Positions 14,079 to 22,579 are shown, counted from the stretch's first letter. The stretch: 27,209 bases of DNA from Nitrososphaerota archaeon (GCA_005877185.1 VBPQ01000035.1:1-27209); one strand, 5' to 3'. A program made the numbers and translations. The notes: generated by a model not told the origin, from the sequence alone.

Positions 14079-14863
14079 ATGCCCCGTACTTCCATCCGTA
14101 GCAGACTTAAATCGGCGGCGGAGCGGCTCGACATCGTGGACTGGTCGAAGGTCCTGGACTGGAGCCGCGTCAAAATCTACGACCTGTCTCAGCTCACGAG
14201 CTGGAAGGGGACACCCTTCATGCGTTATCCTCCGATGAAGGTATCCTGGATCAAGACTCTGAGCGAACACGGGGTCCGGGCCCAGTACATAGAAAGCTCC
14301 CTGCATTTCGGAACCCACTTCGACGGACAGCTGCATTTCATGACGTCGAGGACTATTCGATCTACACCCCCGAGACCCTAAAGGAGGCCGCCAGAGAGGG
14401 AAACGTCGAGGTCAGGAAGGGGGACATCCTCGTCATACGGACGGGGTACCACAGGTACGCCTGGTGCGGAGCGGAGCCGGACGAGGTCAGGTACCTGATA
14501 AAACACCCGGGCCCGGACGCGCGCTTCGCGAAGTGGTGCCTGGAGATGAAATTCAGATGGCTCGCAATTGACGCCGCAGCGCAGGACCACCCGCTCAACA
14601 CCGTAATCAGAAACGCGAGGCCCGACCTCGTCTTGGAGGCGGAGGAGAAGTGGAAAACGAAGGTCGGCTCTCTCCTCCCCTGGCCCGAGAACTACCAGGT
14701 GATGCACTTGATGCTCTTCCCACACCTGATGCTCCACGCCGAGAACCTAGGCGGGGAGATAGACGAGGCGTCGAACAAGAGGGGCATCATAGGCGCCTTC
14801 CCCTTCAAGTTCCAGGACGGCGAAGCCGCGTTTGCTCGGCTGGTCGCGTTCGTGCAAGAGTAG
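14079..14863 (+). pseudogene. Cyclase-family (kynurenine formamidase-like) gene with a -1 frameshift
   Basis: The two halves of one metal-dependent cyclase-family hydrolase lie in different frames. The first, from ATG 14079, has LHFGTHFDGQLHF, the family's metal-binding HxGTHxDxxxH signature, then runs into a stop at 14379-14381. From 14342 the neighbouring frame continues seamlessly (DVEDYSIYTPETLKEA, GDILVIRTGYHRY, then RWLAIDAAAQDHPLN) to the stop at 14863. The total of 785 bases is one short of a whole number of codons, so one base is missing near 14340. No slippery heptamer is visible there. Either the gene is recently inactivated or the assembly has an error. Intact members hydrolyse N-formylkynurenine or similar amides and lactones. 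Its 3' end overlaps the convergent MFS gene by 59 bases. Confidence 0.82.
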
Positions 14864-16088
14864 CCGGTGGTTCCGATTGACGGGTCCGCCTTCCCTCCTC
14901 TGTCGAGGGGGCGGTCTCCAGCGCGAGGAAACTCATGACGAGACTCAGCACCGTCGAAGCCAGCAGAACCAAAAACGATTGCTGGTACGTGAAGCCGAAG
15001 GTGAGCAGCGCCCCCACCAGGGCGGAATAGGACGCGAGGCCCAGGAACTTCATCATATTGTTTATCCCGAGAGCCGTTCCGGCGAGGTTCTTCGGAAAGA
15101 TTTCGATTACGAGCCTAGTGTTCACGATATGTCCGCCTGACGAGACCCCCATGAGAAATACCGCCGGAAAGATCAGGAGGAGGAGCGAAGCCCCCACCGG
15201 GACCACTACGATCAGGAGGATGGTCGCGGAGTACAGAAGCAGGGCCCCTATCAGCAGGGGCTTCCTCCTCCTTATCCTGTCGGTCAGCCAGCCCCCCGCG
15301 GCGCTCCCCACCAGGGAACCCACACCAATCAGAGAGACCGCGACCCCCCCGAGAGTGATCCCGAGCCCGCCGGCCACGAAGTAGCTCGGGATCCAGTAAA
15401 ACAGGCCGAGATAGGAGCCGACGACCACGAATGAAATGAGGTTCTGAATCCAAAAGTATCTGTTTCGCACCACCTGTTTAAGCTCCGGGACTAGCTCGTG
15501 TCTCGCCGGGCCGTCCGCTTTCCTCTGCGAGAGCAGCCCGCGCGGAAAGACAAGGAGGGCCAGCAGGGCGGTGAAGAGCGCAGAGAAGCTCGCCAGGGCG
15601 AAGACGACCCTCCAGCTCAGGCCCCATACGGCCAGGAGGAAGGGGACTATCGCGCCTATCCCGATGATGGCCAGGCTGAGGGCCGAGAGGAAGATTCCCA
15701 TCGCCTTTCCCCTTTCTCGCTTCTCGTAGTAAATCTCGATCGCCTTCAGCCCCACGACGAAGATGAAGCTCGAACCAAGGCCAATGCCGACCCTGCTCGC
15801 GATCAGAAACGCTGCGTTTGGGGATGCGGCGAACGCGAGCGAAGAAAAGAAGAGGACGAGCATGGAACCCACGACGAGGCGCCTGGGCTCGTACCTATCC
15901 GACAGGACGCCGACCGGGATCTGCATCAGGGCGTAGGGCCAACCGAAGCTAGCGGCCACTACCCCCAGTGCCAGGGGGGTGAGGGAGAGTTCCGCCTTGA
16001 TGTAGGGGAGGACGGGCGCAAGCATGAGGTTCGCCACCGCCCAGCTGAAGAACGCGGCCGCGAGGTTTAGTGCGAGGCCCAGCTTCAA
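14805..16088 (-). CDS. MFS transporter
   Basis: Twelve-helix major facilitator of 427 residues. The helix 2-3 loop motif GVLSDRYEPRRLVVG near 60-74 and its C-half counterpart GGWLTDRIRRRKPLLIG are plain. The N-terminus (AVANLMLAPVLPYIKAEL) resembles the organic-acid/anion:proton symporter groups, but substrate is not assignable. The last 22 or so residues (rich in Arg, Thr, Pro) are hydrophilic and overlap the 3' end of the convergent cyclase gene. It starts at TTG 16088; a TATA-like element lies about 42 bases upstream, implying a short leader. Confidence 0.88.
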   Translation of the reverse strand: MKLGLALNLAAAFFSWAVANLMLAPVLPYIKAELSLTPLALGVVAASFGWPYALMQIPVGVLSDRYEPRRLVVGSMLVLFFSSLAFAASPNAAFLIASRVGIGLGSSFIFVVGLKAIEIYYEKRERGKAMGIFLSALSLAIIGIGAIVPFLLAVWGLSWRVVFALASFSALFTALLALLVFPRGLLSQRKADGPARHELVPELKQVVRNRYFWIQNLISFVVVGSYLGLFYWIPSYFVAGGLGITLGGVAVSLIGVGSLVGSAAGGWLTDRIRRRKPLLIGALLLYSATILLIVVVPVGASLLLLIFPAVFLMGVSSGGHIVNTRLVIEIFPKNLAGTALGINNMMKFLGLASYSALVGALLTFGFTYQQSFLVLLASTVLSLVMSFLALETAPSTEEGRRTRQSEPPATLARTRPAEQTRLRRPGT

Positions 16089-16125
16089 CCGATTACCGTC
16101 ACGGTGAGGCTGCCGTCCCCTGCAT

Positions 16126-16134
16126 GATTTAAGG
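16126..16134 (-). promoter_or_regulatory. TATA-like element of the MFS gene at 16088
   Basis: Minus-strand CCTTAAATC, centred about 42 bases before TTG 16088; predicts a leader of about 16 bases. Confidence 0.4.
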
Positions 16135-16186
16135 AACCAACTGGGGGACGCGGCTCGTGGTTGATACCCGTCCCTGCTCGCTCGCT

Positions 16187-16203
16187 AATCTATCTATCTA
16201 TCT
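16187..16203. repeat. Tetranucleotide (ATCT) microsatellite
   Basis: About four copies of a 4-base unit. The tract includes the stop codon (16198-16200, minus strand) of the DHDPS-like gene, so unit-number changes could alter its last codons. Confidence 0.7.
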
Positions 16204-17226
16204 TGGGTTGCGTCCTTCGAAGAACTTCGAGTCGGGGTCCTTCGTTATCGGGATGTCCGAAGCGATCATTGATGCCCTGATTTTCTTCATGAACGCGTTG
16301 TCGATTCTGTACCACCCTCTGATTGGCCCTCCGTTGAGGCCGACCAACCACTGCATGTACTTCCATCTCAGCCTGTTGTGGCCCGTCCAGCCCCACGGGA
16401 TGTTCCCGCCCCCCACCTCGACCAGGATGACATCCTCCCACGACCTTCGCAGCGGGCCCATCTTCATGTAGAGTTCCATCCCTCTCTGCCAGTCTCCGTC
16501 CAGGAGGAGTCTGAAGTACTCCGGAGCGTAGTACACGTGGTTGTACACCGATATCCCACCCCACTGGCCGCCGAACCTCTGGATCCAGTAGGGCCATAGA
16601 GACTCGACGACATGCCCCGGAACCACGCCCGTCTTATAGACCTCGGCCCAGAAGTTGTTGTCGGTGGTCCCCTGCTTCATGGCGATGATGTTCGGTATCT
16701 TGGCCAGCTTCAGGAGGAAGTCTCTCGGGTAGTTCAGGGGGTCCTCGAGCATCTCGCACCAGCCCCACATGCTCGACGCCCACAGTAGGGTCGGCAGCCC
16801 ACTCGTCTCGCAGATTCGCTGCGTGTACTTCAACACATCTTCCACGGACGAGGGCCGCCACATGGCTGGATAGCCCAGCTGTATCATGTTCACGCCGGCA
16901 TCCCTCGCGTACTTCACCATCTCCAGGTTCTCATCGACTGTGGAGAAGGTCGTCAGGAGGGATGTCAGCAGCCTTCCCTTCGAATACTTCACGCACAGGT
17001 CGATGAACCGCTTTGTTTCTTCACCACTCGTCCCAGCCTCGGTGATGATGGAGGCACCGAGAAATCCCTGCTTGATGTGCTGAGCGATGTCGTGGGCGAT
17101 CGCCTTCTCGTTGAGGTACTTCATGTCCTGAGTGTATGTTGGGATCGTCGCGGTTACGATTCCCTTGAAATTCTCCTTGGCCCAAGCTTTCGCTTCGTTG
17201 GGCGCAACAGTCACACTTTTCTGCAT
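16198..17226 (-). CDS. Dihydrodipicolinate synthase/N-acetylneuraminate lyase family aldolase
   Basis: Class I (Schiff-base) aldolase or dehydratase of 342 residues, longer than the usual 290-310. TIM-barrel features: GIVTATIPTYTQD at the N-terminus, EAGTSGEETKRF for the strand-2/3 loop, and the Schiff-base lysine K184 in NIIAMKQGTTD. It contains 16 tryptophans, clustered in SSMWGWCE, SLWPYWIQRFGGQWGG and IPWGWTGHNRLRW, which is far more than usual and suggests an aromatic-lined pocket. Substrate is unknown; lysine biosynthesis is unlikely given the length and the catabolic neighbours. ATG 17226 follows a strong TATA box by about 35 bases. Confidence 0.88.
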   Translation of the reverse strand: MQKSVTVAPNEAKAWAKENFKGIVTATIPTYTQDMKYLNEKAIAHDIAQHIKQGFLGASIITEAGTSGEETKRFIDLCVKYSKGRLLTSLLTTFSTVDENLEMVKYARDAGVNMIQLGYPAMWRPSSVEDVLKYTQRICETSGLPTLLWASSMWGWCEMLEDPLNYPRDFLLKLAKIPNIIAMKQGTTDNNFWAEVYKTGVVPGHVVESLWPYWIQRFGGQWGGISVYNHVYYAPEYFRLLLDGDWQRGMELYMKMGPLRRSWEDVILVEVGGGNIPWGWTGHNRLRWKYMQWLVGLNGGPIRGWYRIDNAFMKKIRASMIASDIPITKDPDSKFFEGRNPR

Positions 17227-17256
17227 GACTATCGAGGCTTACAAGCCGCTCTTCAA

Positions 17257-17266
17257 CATATATATG
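17257..17266 (-). promoter_or_regulatory. TATA box of the DHDPS-like gene
   Basis: CATATATATG, centred about 35 bases before ATG 17226; predicts a leader of under ten bases. Confidence 0.6.
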
Positions 17267-17374
17267 CATTTGGCAGATTATTAGGCTCTGCAGAAACCCT
17301 CAGGATGAACTTTCTCTATCATGGTGAAGTGGGGCAGCTTCGAGAAGCGAGTTCCCGAACCGAAGAAACGACTT

Positions 17375-18634
17375 CTACGAAAGACCCGCTAGGTCAAGGA
17401 GCGAAGCCAGAAGCAACTGCGTGCCAAGTCGCACATGTTTCATGTCAGTTGACTCGTTCCAGTTGTGACTGATGCCCCGGATGCTCGGGACAAAGATCAT
17501 CCCAACGGGTGCAACTTTGGCGATCACGAGGGAGTCGTGGCCCCCGAAGCTAGAGATCCGATACGGGTCTAGCTTCATCTCCCTTGCAATCTTTGATATG
17601 ACACCAATGATACGGCGTGACATCCTTTGTGCGTCTTGATGGAAGACGTTCGCGAACTCGAAGGTCAGCTTCCGCTTCTGACAAATCCGCCTGACTCCCA
17701 GTCGAAGGAACGCGAGGTATTTCCTACGGTCACCGAGCACACGCAGGTCTAATCCAACCGTGGCCGACCCCGGAACAGCATTCAGAGTTCCTGGAGATGC
17801 TTGGATGTTTCCAGCGGTCGCGCGGATGTTCGGGTACCTCTTGTTCATCCTTTCAACGAACAAAACCACCTCGGCTGCACCGGCGAGAGCGTCACGCCTC
17901 ATGGAAGCCAAACCTCCACCCGAGTGAATCGTCTCCCCCTGTATTTTCAAGACGAGCCTGTCTATGGACACTATGTCGTTCACTACACCGATCGACTTTC
18001 CGATCCTCTCAAGCACTGGTCCCTGCTCGATATGCAACTCAATCATGGAGCCAATCTCACTCGCCTTTCTGCGACAGTCTGCGATGCGATCTGGGTCACC
18101 TCCGAAACGTCTCACCACATCGGCCAGAACAAGACCATCATGATCCTTCAGTCGATAGAGTTGCTCTATACGAAGGTCGCCGACGATAGCTTTGCTCCCA
18201 ATGGTGCCGAAGGCGAACCTCGAAGACTCCTCCCCGGCAAAGACAACCAGCTCGATCTGGCTTTTGGTCCGGAGACCCAACTCGGAGATCACTCGCATGC
18301 ATTCTAGGCCCGCAACCACTCCAATCGTCCCATCGAACCTCCCCCCATCGATGACCGAGTCGATGTGCGACCCCGTGAGGACCGACTTGCCCTTCCCTGC
18401 GCCCCTTGTAGTACCGAATACGTTGCAGATTGGGTCGATGCCGACCTCTAGGTCTGCTTCTCTCATCCAGCTCGTAACCAAATCCAGGGCTTCCTTGTTC
18501 GACTCCGAGTAGGCGAGACGATTCAGCCCACTCTCGGTACTGCCTATCCTTGATATTGCGTTGAACTTTGATGCGATCCGACCCGAGTCAACGGCCTTGA
18601 TTGCTTCGAGGACGAGCTGTTTCGTTGGCGCCAA
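17375..18634 (-). CDS. M20-family N-carbamoyl-amino-acid / allantoate amidohydrolase-like enzyme
   Basis: Binuclear metal amidohydrolase of 419 residues, the normal length for HyuC/AllC/beta-ureidopropionase enzymes, which release ammonia and CO2 from N-carbamoyl or ureido groups. Metal and active-site motifs: GSHIDSVIDGGRFDGTIGV (H90, D101), FAGEESSRF (E135/E136), ELHIEQGP with H201, HSGGGLASMRRDAL of the lid domain, FGGHDS, and SHNWNE near the C-terminus supplying the last His. The exact substrate cannot be told. Two cyclic amidohydrolases that would make its N-carbamoyl substrates are encoded nearby. TTG 18634 lies 30 bases after a TATA box, so the transcript is leaderless. Confidence 0.92.
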   Translation of the reverse strand: MAPTKQLVLEAIKAVDSGRIASKFNAISRIGSTESGLNRLAYSESNKEALDLVTSWMREADLEVGIDPICNVFGTTRGAGKGKSVLTGSHIDSVIDGGRFDGTIGVVAGLECMRVISELGLRTKSQIELVVFAGEESSRFAFGTIGSKAIVGDLRIEQLYRLKDHDGLVLADVVRRFGGDPDRIADCRRKASEIGSMIELHIEQGPVLERIGKSIGVVNDIVSIDRLVLKIQGETIHSGGGLASMRRDALAGAAEVVLFVERMNKRYPNIRATAGNIQASPGTLNAVPGSATVGLDLRVLGDRRKYLAFLRLGVRRICQKRKLTFEFANVFHQDAQRMSRRIIGVISKIAREMKLDPYRISSFGGHDSLVIAKVAPVGMIFVPSIRGISHNWNESTDMKHVRLGTQLLLASLLDLAGLS

Positions 18635-18658
18635 GCAAGATACCTTGTAGAGTCACGA

Positions 18659-18668
18659 CTGTATATGT
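18659..18668 (-). promoter_or_regulatory. TATA box of the M20 amidohydrolase gene
   Basis: Minus-strand ACATATACAG centred 30 bases before TTG 18634. Confidence 0.6.
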
Positions 18669-18736
18669 GTTGAGAACGCGTCTGAAGGACTCTCGCGCAG
18701 CGTCAAAGTGGACAATAGCTGATTTCTCGCAAGCTG

Positions 18737-19936
18737 CTATCTGTCTCTAATTGATTTCAAGACGGTTGCCAAGGAGTCGATATCTTCTCTCGAATTGAAA
18801 TAGTGCACGGAGGTCCGTACGACGCCAGTTATGTGAAGCGGCTGTATCGCCAGAGGCGAACCTTGGTCTCCCGACGCAACGGCTATTCTCCGGGATTTCC
18901 AGAGTCTCGAAACTATCTCGTCAGGAGAAAGTCGTCTCATGTTCCACGACAGGATTCCGGCTTGAAGCTCAGGGTCGGTTGGACCATAGATTTCAATTCC
19001 TCTGATCTCTTTGAGCCTCTCGACCAGGTATCTCGTTAGCGATACGACCTTCTGTCGAATGTTGCCGATCCCGATCTCTGCGAGGGAGCGGACAGCTGCA
19101 CCCAGACCAACGATTCCCGCCGTGTTAATCACTCCAGCCTCGAACCTGTACGGCAGGTCCAGGTAACTGAATGTCTTCGTTGATTTGACGTCCGCGGCAA
19201 GGCTTCCCACCGTCAGTGGTGACAATTCCTCCAACGCTTCCGCTTTCCCATACAGAAAGCCCGTTCCTTGGGGACCCATCAACGACTTCCTGCCGCAGAA
19301 GGCTGAAAATGTACAGTCGGAGGCCGCGACGTCAACCCGTAACCGGCCAGCCGATTGAGCGGCGTCGGTCATCAGCAAGACGCCATGCTCCTCGGCGATT
19401 TTCTGTATCGCACTGACTGGCTGAATGCTGCCGTAGATGTTCGAGACTTCTGTAATGGATACTAGCTTGGTCCTCTTCGAGATGAGTCTCTCGACCGAGA
19501 CGGGATGAACGATTCCGGAACTGTCAGCTTTCGCGAACTTCACTACGACTCCGAAATCTTCGGCAGCCTTCATCCAAGGAATGATGTTGGACTGATGCTC
19601 GACCGTCGTCAGAACTACCTCATCGCCCTTCCTCCATCTCATTCCCAAGGCCACTAAGTTGATCGCCTCGGTGGTGTTCTTCGTGAACGCGACCTGATTC
19701 TCCGATGACGCACCGATGAACTCTGCGATATCCTTCCGTATGTTGTCCACGAGTTCGGTCAGTTCGACGGAGCTGCTCCAGACACCGACTCTGTAGTTGA
19801 ACGGGTACCTCTCGTAATAGTCCTGCATAGCCCGCAGAGTTCCAGGAAGAGGCGGGCAGACCGAAGCGGAATCGAGGTAGATGAGATCTCTCAAGGCCGG
19901 GAGATATCCACCCACCTTCGAGTTTCCGCCTTTCAT
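18737..19936 (-). CDS. Class V PLP-dependent aminotransferase (cysteine-desulfurase fold)
   Basis: PLP enzyme of 399 residues on the CsdA/SufS-like branch. Cofactor residues: FTKNTTEAINLVA for phosphate binding (84-96), H114 in TVEHQSNIIPW stacking the ring, D191 and Q194 in DAAQSAGRL, and Schiff-base K217 in CGRKSLMGPQGTGFLYG. The mobile-loop cysteine of desulfurases is absent: the corresponding region near the C-terminus reads VASGDQGSPLAIQPLH, so an aminotransferase, epimerase or lyase role is more likely than sulfur mobilisation. ATG 19936 has a clear Shine-Dalgarno (GAGGAG, 8-base spacing), unlike its leaderless neighbours. It also overlaps by ATGA the end of a tiny upstream frame (19974-19933). 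Confidence 0.9.
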   Translation of the reverse strand: MKGGNSKVGGYLPALRDLIYLDSASVCPPLPGTLRAMQDYYERYPFNYRVGVWSSSVELTELVDNIRKDIAEFIGASSENQVAFTKNTTEAINLVALGMRWRKGDEVVLTTVEHQSNIIPWMKAAEDFGVVVKFAKADSSGIVHPVSVERLISKRTKLVSITEVSNIYGSIQPVSAIQKIAEEHGVLLMTDAAQSAGRLRVDVAASDCTFSAFCGRKSLMGPQGTGFLYGKAEALEELSPLTVGSLAADVKSTKTFSYLDLPYRFEAGVINTAGIVGLGAAVRSLAEIGIGNIRQKVVSLTRYLVERLKEIRGIEIYGPTDPELQAGILSWNMRRLSPDEIVSRLWKSRRIAVASGDQGSPLAIQPLHITGVVRTSVHYFNSREDIDSLATVLKSIRDR

Positions 19937-19974
19937 CTTCGCAACTCCTCGACAAGTTTCCCTAATAGGTTCAC
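19933..19974 (-). CDS. Possible 13-codon leader peptide ahead of the aminotransferase
   Basis: GTG 19974 opens a 13-residue frame (VNLLGKLVEELRR) that ends in TGA overlapping the aminotransferase ATG as ATGA, with the aminotransferase Shine-Dalgarno inside it. It sits in a leader of about 110 bases downstream of the divergent TATA region. Translational coupling is conceivable, but so short a frame may be chance. Confidence 0.2.
   Translation of the reverse strand: MNLLGKLVEELRR
19945..19950 (-). promoter_or_regulatory. Shine-Dalgarno of the aminotransferase gene
   Basis: Minus-strand GAGGAG with 8 bases before ATG 19936. One of the strongest ribosome-binding sites in the window, implying a leadered mRNA. 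Confidence 0.6.
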
Positions 19975-20066
19975 TTCACCAATCGGTCCAAATTTGCTCA
20001 GGGCAGTCTCGTGAGCGCCTCCGCGACTCCGATAGAAATCGAGACCACCCCCAAACGCAGTGACAC

Positions 20067-20076
20067 GCTTATACGT
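20067..20076 (+). promoter_or_regulatory. TATA region between aminotransferase and cyclic amidohydrolase
   Basis: GCTTATACGT is centred 27 bases before ATG 20099, fixing that start as leaderless. On the other strand it reads ACGTATAAGC and is the nearest TATA-like element for the aminotransferase, giving it a leader of about 110 bases. Confidence 0.6.
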
Positions 20077-20098
20077 TTCCGCGAATCGTGGGAAGCAG

Positions 20099-21460
20099 AT
20101 GACGGTAGACTTGGTTGTTCGCGGTTGTAGGATCGTCACGTCCACCGCCACATTAGAGGGATTCGGCATCGCTTGCGATGAAGGAAAGATCGTGCAGATA
20201 TCGACGGATAGCACGCTCCCAGCAGCCGACGAGGTGATCGATGCGAAAGGGAACTTCGTCCTGCCCGGAATTGTCGATACTCACGTGCATATGCGTGACC
20301 CGGGCGACACTGTGTACAAGGAGGATTGGACTACTGGTTCCGCCGGCGCGGCATGCGGTGGCGTGACGACGGTATTTGACATGCCAAGTGCTCTCGACAC
20401 AGCTTACGAAGTGAGGGACATCTCTACTTTCAGACGGAAGGAAGAGGCTGCAAGATCGCAGTCCGTGGTCGATTTCGCGCTCTACGGCTTGATCAAGGAG
20501 GATAATCTCGATGATCTGGTGAAGATGGTAGGGGTGGGAGCTGTGGGTTTCAAGGTCTTCTTCTCCGCCTCCGCCCCGGGTGCTCCCCCCATCACGGACG
20601 GTGCCGCTGTGGATGCATTCTCGAGGATAGCCAAGACGGGGAGGAGAATCGCCGTGCATGCGGAGAACGCCAGGATGATAGAGCGCAACGAAAGGGCCTT
20701 CAAGACGATGGGGCGCGGAGACGTGATGGTCCACCTTGAGATAAGAAATAACCTGTCAGAGGCGGAGGCGATTCAGAGAGCGATTCTTTTTGCAGAGGCG
20801 ACCGGAGCAAAGATTCACATCGCCCACATGAGTTCCGGGTCTGGTGTAGACGCCGTTGCTGCGGCAAAGTCCAGAGGGCTTCCTGTTTCAGCAGAGACCT
20901 GTCCCCACTACCTCTTGCTCTCGTCGGATGACTACAAGCGAATCGGTTCGGTAATCAGGGTGAACCCACCGGTGAGACATAAGACTGACAGCGAACGTCT
21001 ATGGCTGGGCATTCTCGACGGGACGGTTGATTGCATTGGGACCGACCATGCGCCTCACTCACGGGAAGAGAAGGTCACCGATGACTATTGGAAGACCTTG
21101 TCAGGCTTCCCGGGGCTTGAGACATCGGCGCGGCTCATGCTTACTCAGATAAATTCTGGCAGGCTGTCCCTGAACCAATACGTCAAGCTCTCCTCAGAAA
21201 ATGCCGCTCGACTCTTCGGAATCTACCCACAGAAGGGAGCTTTGACTGTAGGGGCTGACTGTGACCTGACCATAGTTGACATGAAGCATGAGGGAGTCAT
21301 AAAGGCGGAGGAGCTGCAGAGTAAGAGCAAGGTCACACCGTTCGATGGGGTGAGGTACAGAGGCAAACCCGTATGCACCATAGTGAGGGGCAACGTCGTT
21401 ATGGAGGATGGGGAAATCGTCTCGAAGCCAGTTGGCCAACTCGTAAAACCCGCCTCCTGA
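20099..21460 (+). CDS. Cyclic amidohydrolase (allantoinase/hydantoinase/dihydroorotase family)
   Basis: Metal-dependent ring-opening amidohydrolase, about 453 residues from ATG 20099. All metal ligands are visible: H62 and H64 in DTHVHMRDPGD, probable carbamylated K152 in GFKVFFSAS, H187 in VHAEN, H243 in IHIAHMSS, and D316 in GTDHAPHSREEK. Near the C-terminus VRGNVVMEDGEIV is typical of allantoinases and dihydropyrimidinases. It hydrolyses a cyclic amide such as allantoin, a hydantoin or a dihydropyrimidine; motif content does not separate these. The frame extends upstream to GTG 20060, but the TATA box lies within that extension and exactly 27 bases before ATG 20099. A paralogue is encoded at 22698-24104. 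Confidence 0.93.
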   Translation: MTVDLVVRGCRIVTSTATLEGFGIACDEGKIVQISTDSTLPAADEVIDAKGNFVLPGIVDTHVHMRDPGDTVYKEDWTTGSAGAACGGVTTVFDMPSALDTAYEVRDISTFRRKEEAARSQSVVDFALYGLIKEDNLDDLVKMVGVGAVGFKVFFSASAPGAPPITDGAAVDAFSRIAKTGRRIAVHAENARMIERNERAFKTMGRGDVMVHLEIRNNLSEAEAIQRAILFAEATGAKIHIAHMSSGSGVDAVAAAKSRGLPVSAETCPHYLLLSSDDYKRIGSVIRVNPPVRHKTDSERLWLGILDGTVDCIGTDHAPHSREEKVTDDYWKTLSGFPGLETSARLMLTQINSGRLSLNQYVKLSSENAARLFGIYPQKGALTVGADCDLTIVDMKHEGVIKAEELQSKSKVTPFDGVRYRGKPVCTIVRGNVVMEDGEIVSKPVGQLVKPAS

Positions 21461-21513
21461 GCCGCGACCCTCGACTCCCTCCGAAACTTGGGCTGAGCGG
21501 CTGTCAAAGAACC

Positions 21514-21524
21514 GATAAATAATC
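21514..21524 (+). promoter_or_regulatory. TATA box of the LLM oxidoreductase gene
   Basis: GATAAATAATC centred about 27 bases before TTG 21545; leaderless. Confidence 0.65.
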
Positions 21525-21544
21525 TGTTCGCCTCATATTCGCTA

Positions 21545-22579
21545 TTGCAGTTCGGCCTGATGTACTTTAACTCAGGTGCTCCATCGCTGGGCGTCTGGAA
21601 CAGGGACTTCTTCGATTCGCTTGAGCAGGCTGTCCTCGCGGATAGGGTTGGGTTCAACTCGGTCCTGGTGAGCGAGCACCATTTCACGGAGCAAGGGTAC
21701 ACGACCTCTCCGAACATCGTGTGCGGAATGCTGGCGGCAAGGACAGGGAACGTAAGAATCGGGCCGGGGGTAGCCCTGCTCCCGCTGCATCACCCGGTCG
21801 CACTAGCCGAGGAGGCGGCACTGCTTGACAGGATGTCGAATGGCAGGTACATAATGGGAGTCGGTCTTGGTTACCGCAGAGAGGAATTCGAGGGTTACAA
21901 CATCAGCCTGAAGGAAGGATCGAGCCGGCTTGAGGAGGGGATCAAGATAATAGACCTGCTCCTTTCGCAGGAGAAGGTCTCTTTCGACGGCCAGTACTAC
22001 CACTTGAGAGAGGTCAATCTGACTCCCCGTCCGATACAGAAGCCTAGGCCACCGATCTGGGTGGGAGCGAAGGCCGAGGCACCAGTACGAAGAGCCGCAC
22101 GGCTTGGTGATGTGTGGTTTATGGATCCGGTCACTCCCCTCAAGGTCCTGAAGGAGCGGATGTCGATGTACGAAGAAGAATTGCGAAGAGCGGGGAAAGA
22201 GCCCGCCGTTGAGAAGCCCCTACGGAGGGAGGCCTACGTCGCCAATGATAATGAGACCGCGTGGAAGGAGGGGGGCGATAAGATACTTCAGAAGTGGCAC
22301 AACTATTTCGTTTGGGGGCACGTTCAGGACGAGGACGGGAAACTCCTGGATCCAGAAGAGCACGACTTTGATGTGATGAAGGAGATGATGAGGAGGAGGT
22401 ACGTGGTCGGGGACCCAGACGCGGTCATCGAACAGGCCGAGCGATACCAGAAGGAGTTGGGTGCAACTCAGCTAGTCTTTCAACTGCAATTCCCGGGTTT
22501 GACTCATGAAAAGGCGATGAACGCCATCAGACTGATAGGAGAGAGAGTCATCCCATACTTCAGGGACCAGTCGAAGTAG
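21545..22579 (+). CDS. Luciferase-like (LLM) flavin-dependent monooxygenase
   Basis: TIM-barrel flavin monooxygenase of the bacterial-luciferase family, 344 residues. Motifs: LEQAVLADRVGFNSVLVSEHHFTEQGY near the N-terminus (key piece VSEHHF), GPGVALLPLHHPVALAEEAA, LDRMSNGRYIMGVGLGYRREEF and IWVGAKAEAPVRRAARLGD. Such enzymes use FMNH2 or F420H2 with a variety of substrates, among them pyrimidine rings (RutA), nitrilotriacetate, alkanesulfonates and aldehydes. Its position between the two cyclic amidohydrolases suggests oxidation of the same nitrogen heterocycle or of a ring-opening product, but that is inference. It starts with TTG, set by the TATA box 27 bases upstream. Confidence 0.92.
   Translation: MQFGLMYFNSGAPSLGVWNRDFFDSLEQAVLADRVGFNSVLVSEHHFTEQGYTTSPNIVCGMLAARTGNVRIGPGVALLPLHHPVALAEEAALLDRMSNGRYIMGVGLGYRREEFEGYNISLKEGSSRLEEGIKIIDLLLSQEKVSFDGQYYHLREVNLTPRPIQKPRPPIWVGAKAEAPVRRAARLGDVWFMDPVTPLKVLKERMSMYEEELRRAGKEPAVEKPLRREAYVANDNETAWKEGGDKILQKWHNYFVWGHVQDEDGKLLDPEEHDFDVMKEMMRRRYVVGDPDAVIEQAERYQKELGATQLVFQLQFPGLTHEKAMNAIRLIGERVIPYFRDQSK

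Noticed and set aside
14335..14350. Programmed -1 frameshift in the cyclase gene
   Set aside because: No slippery heptamer or strong downstream structure is visible; a simple indel is a better explanation.
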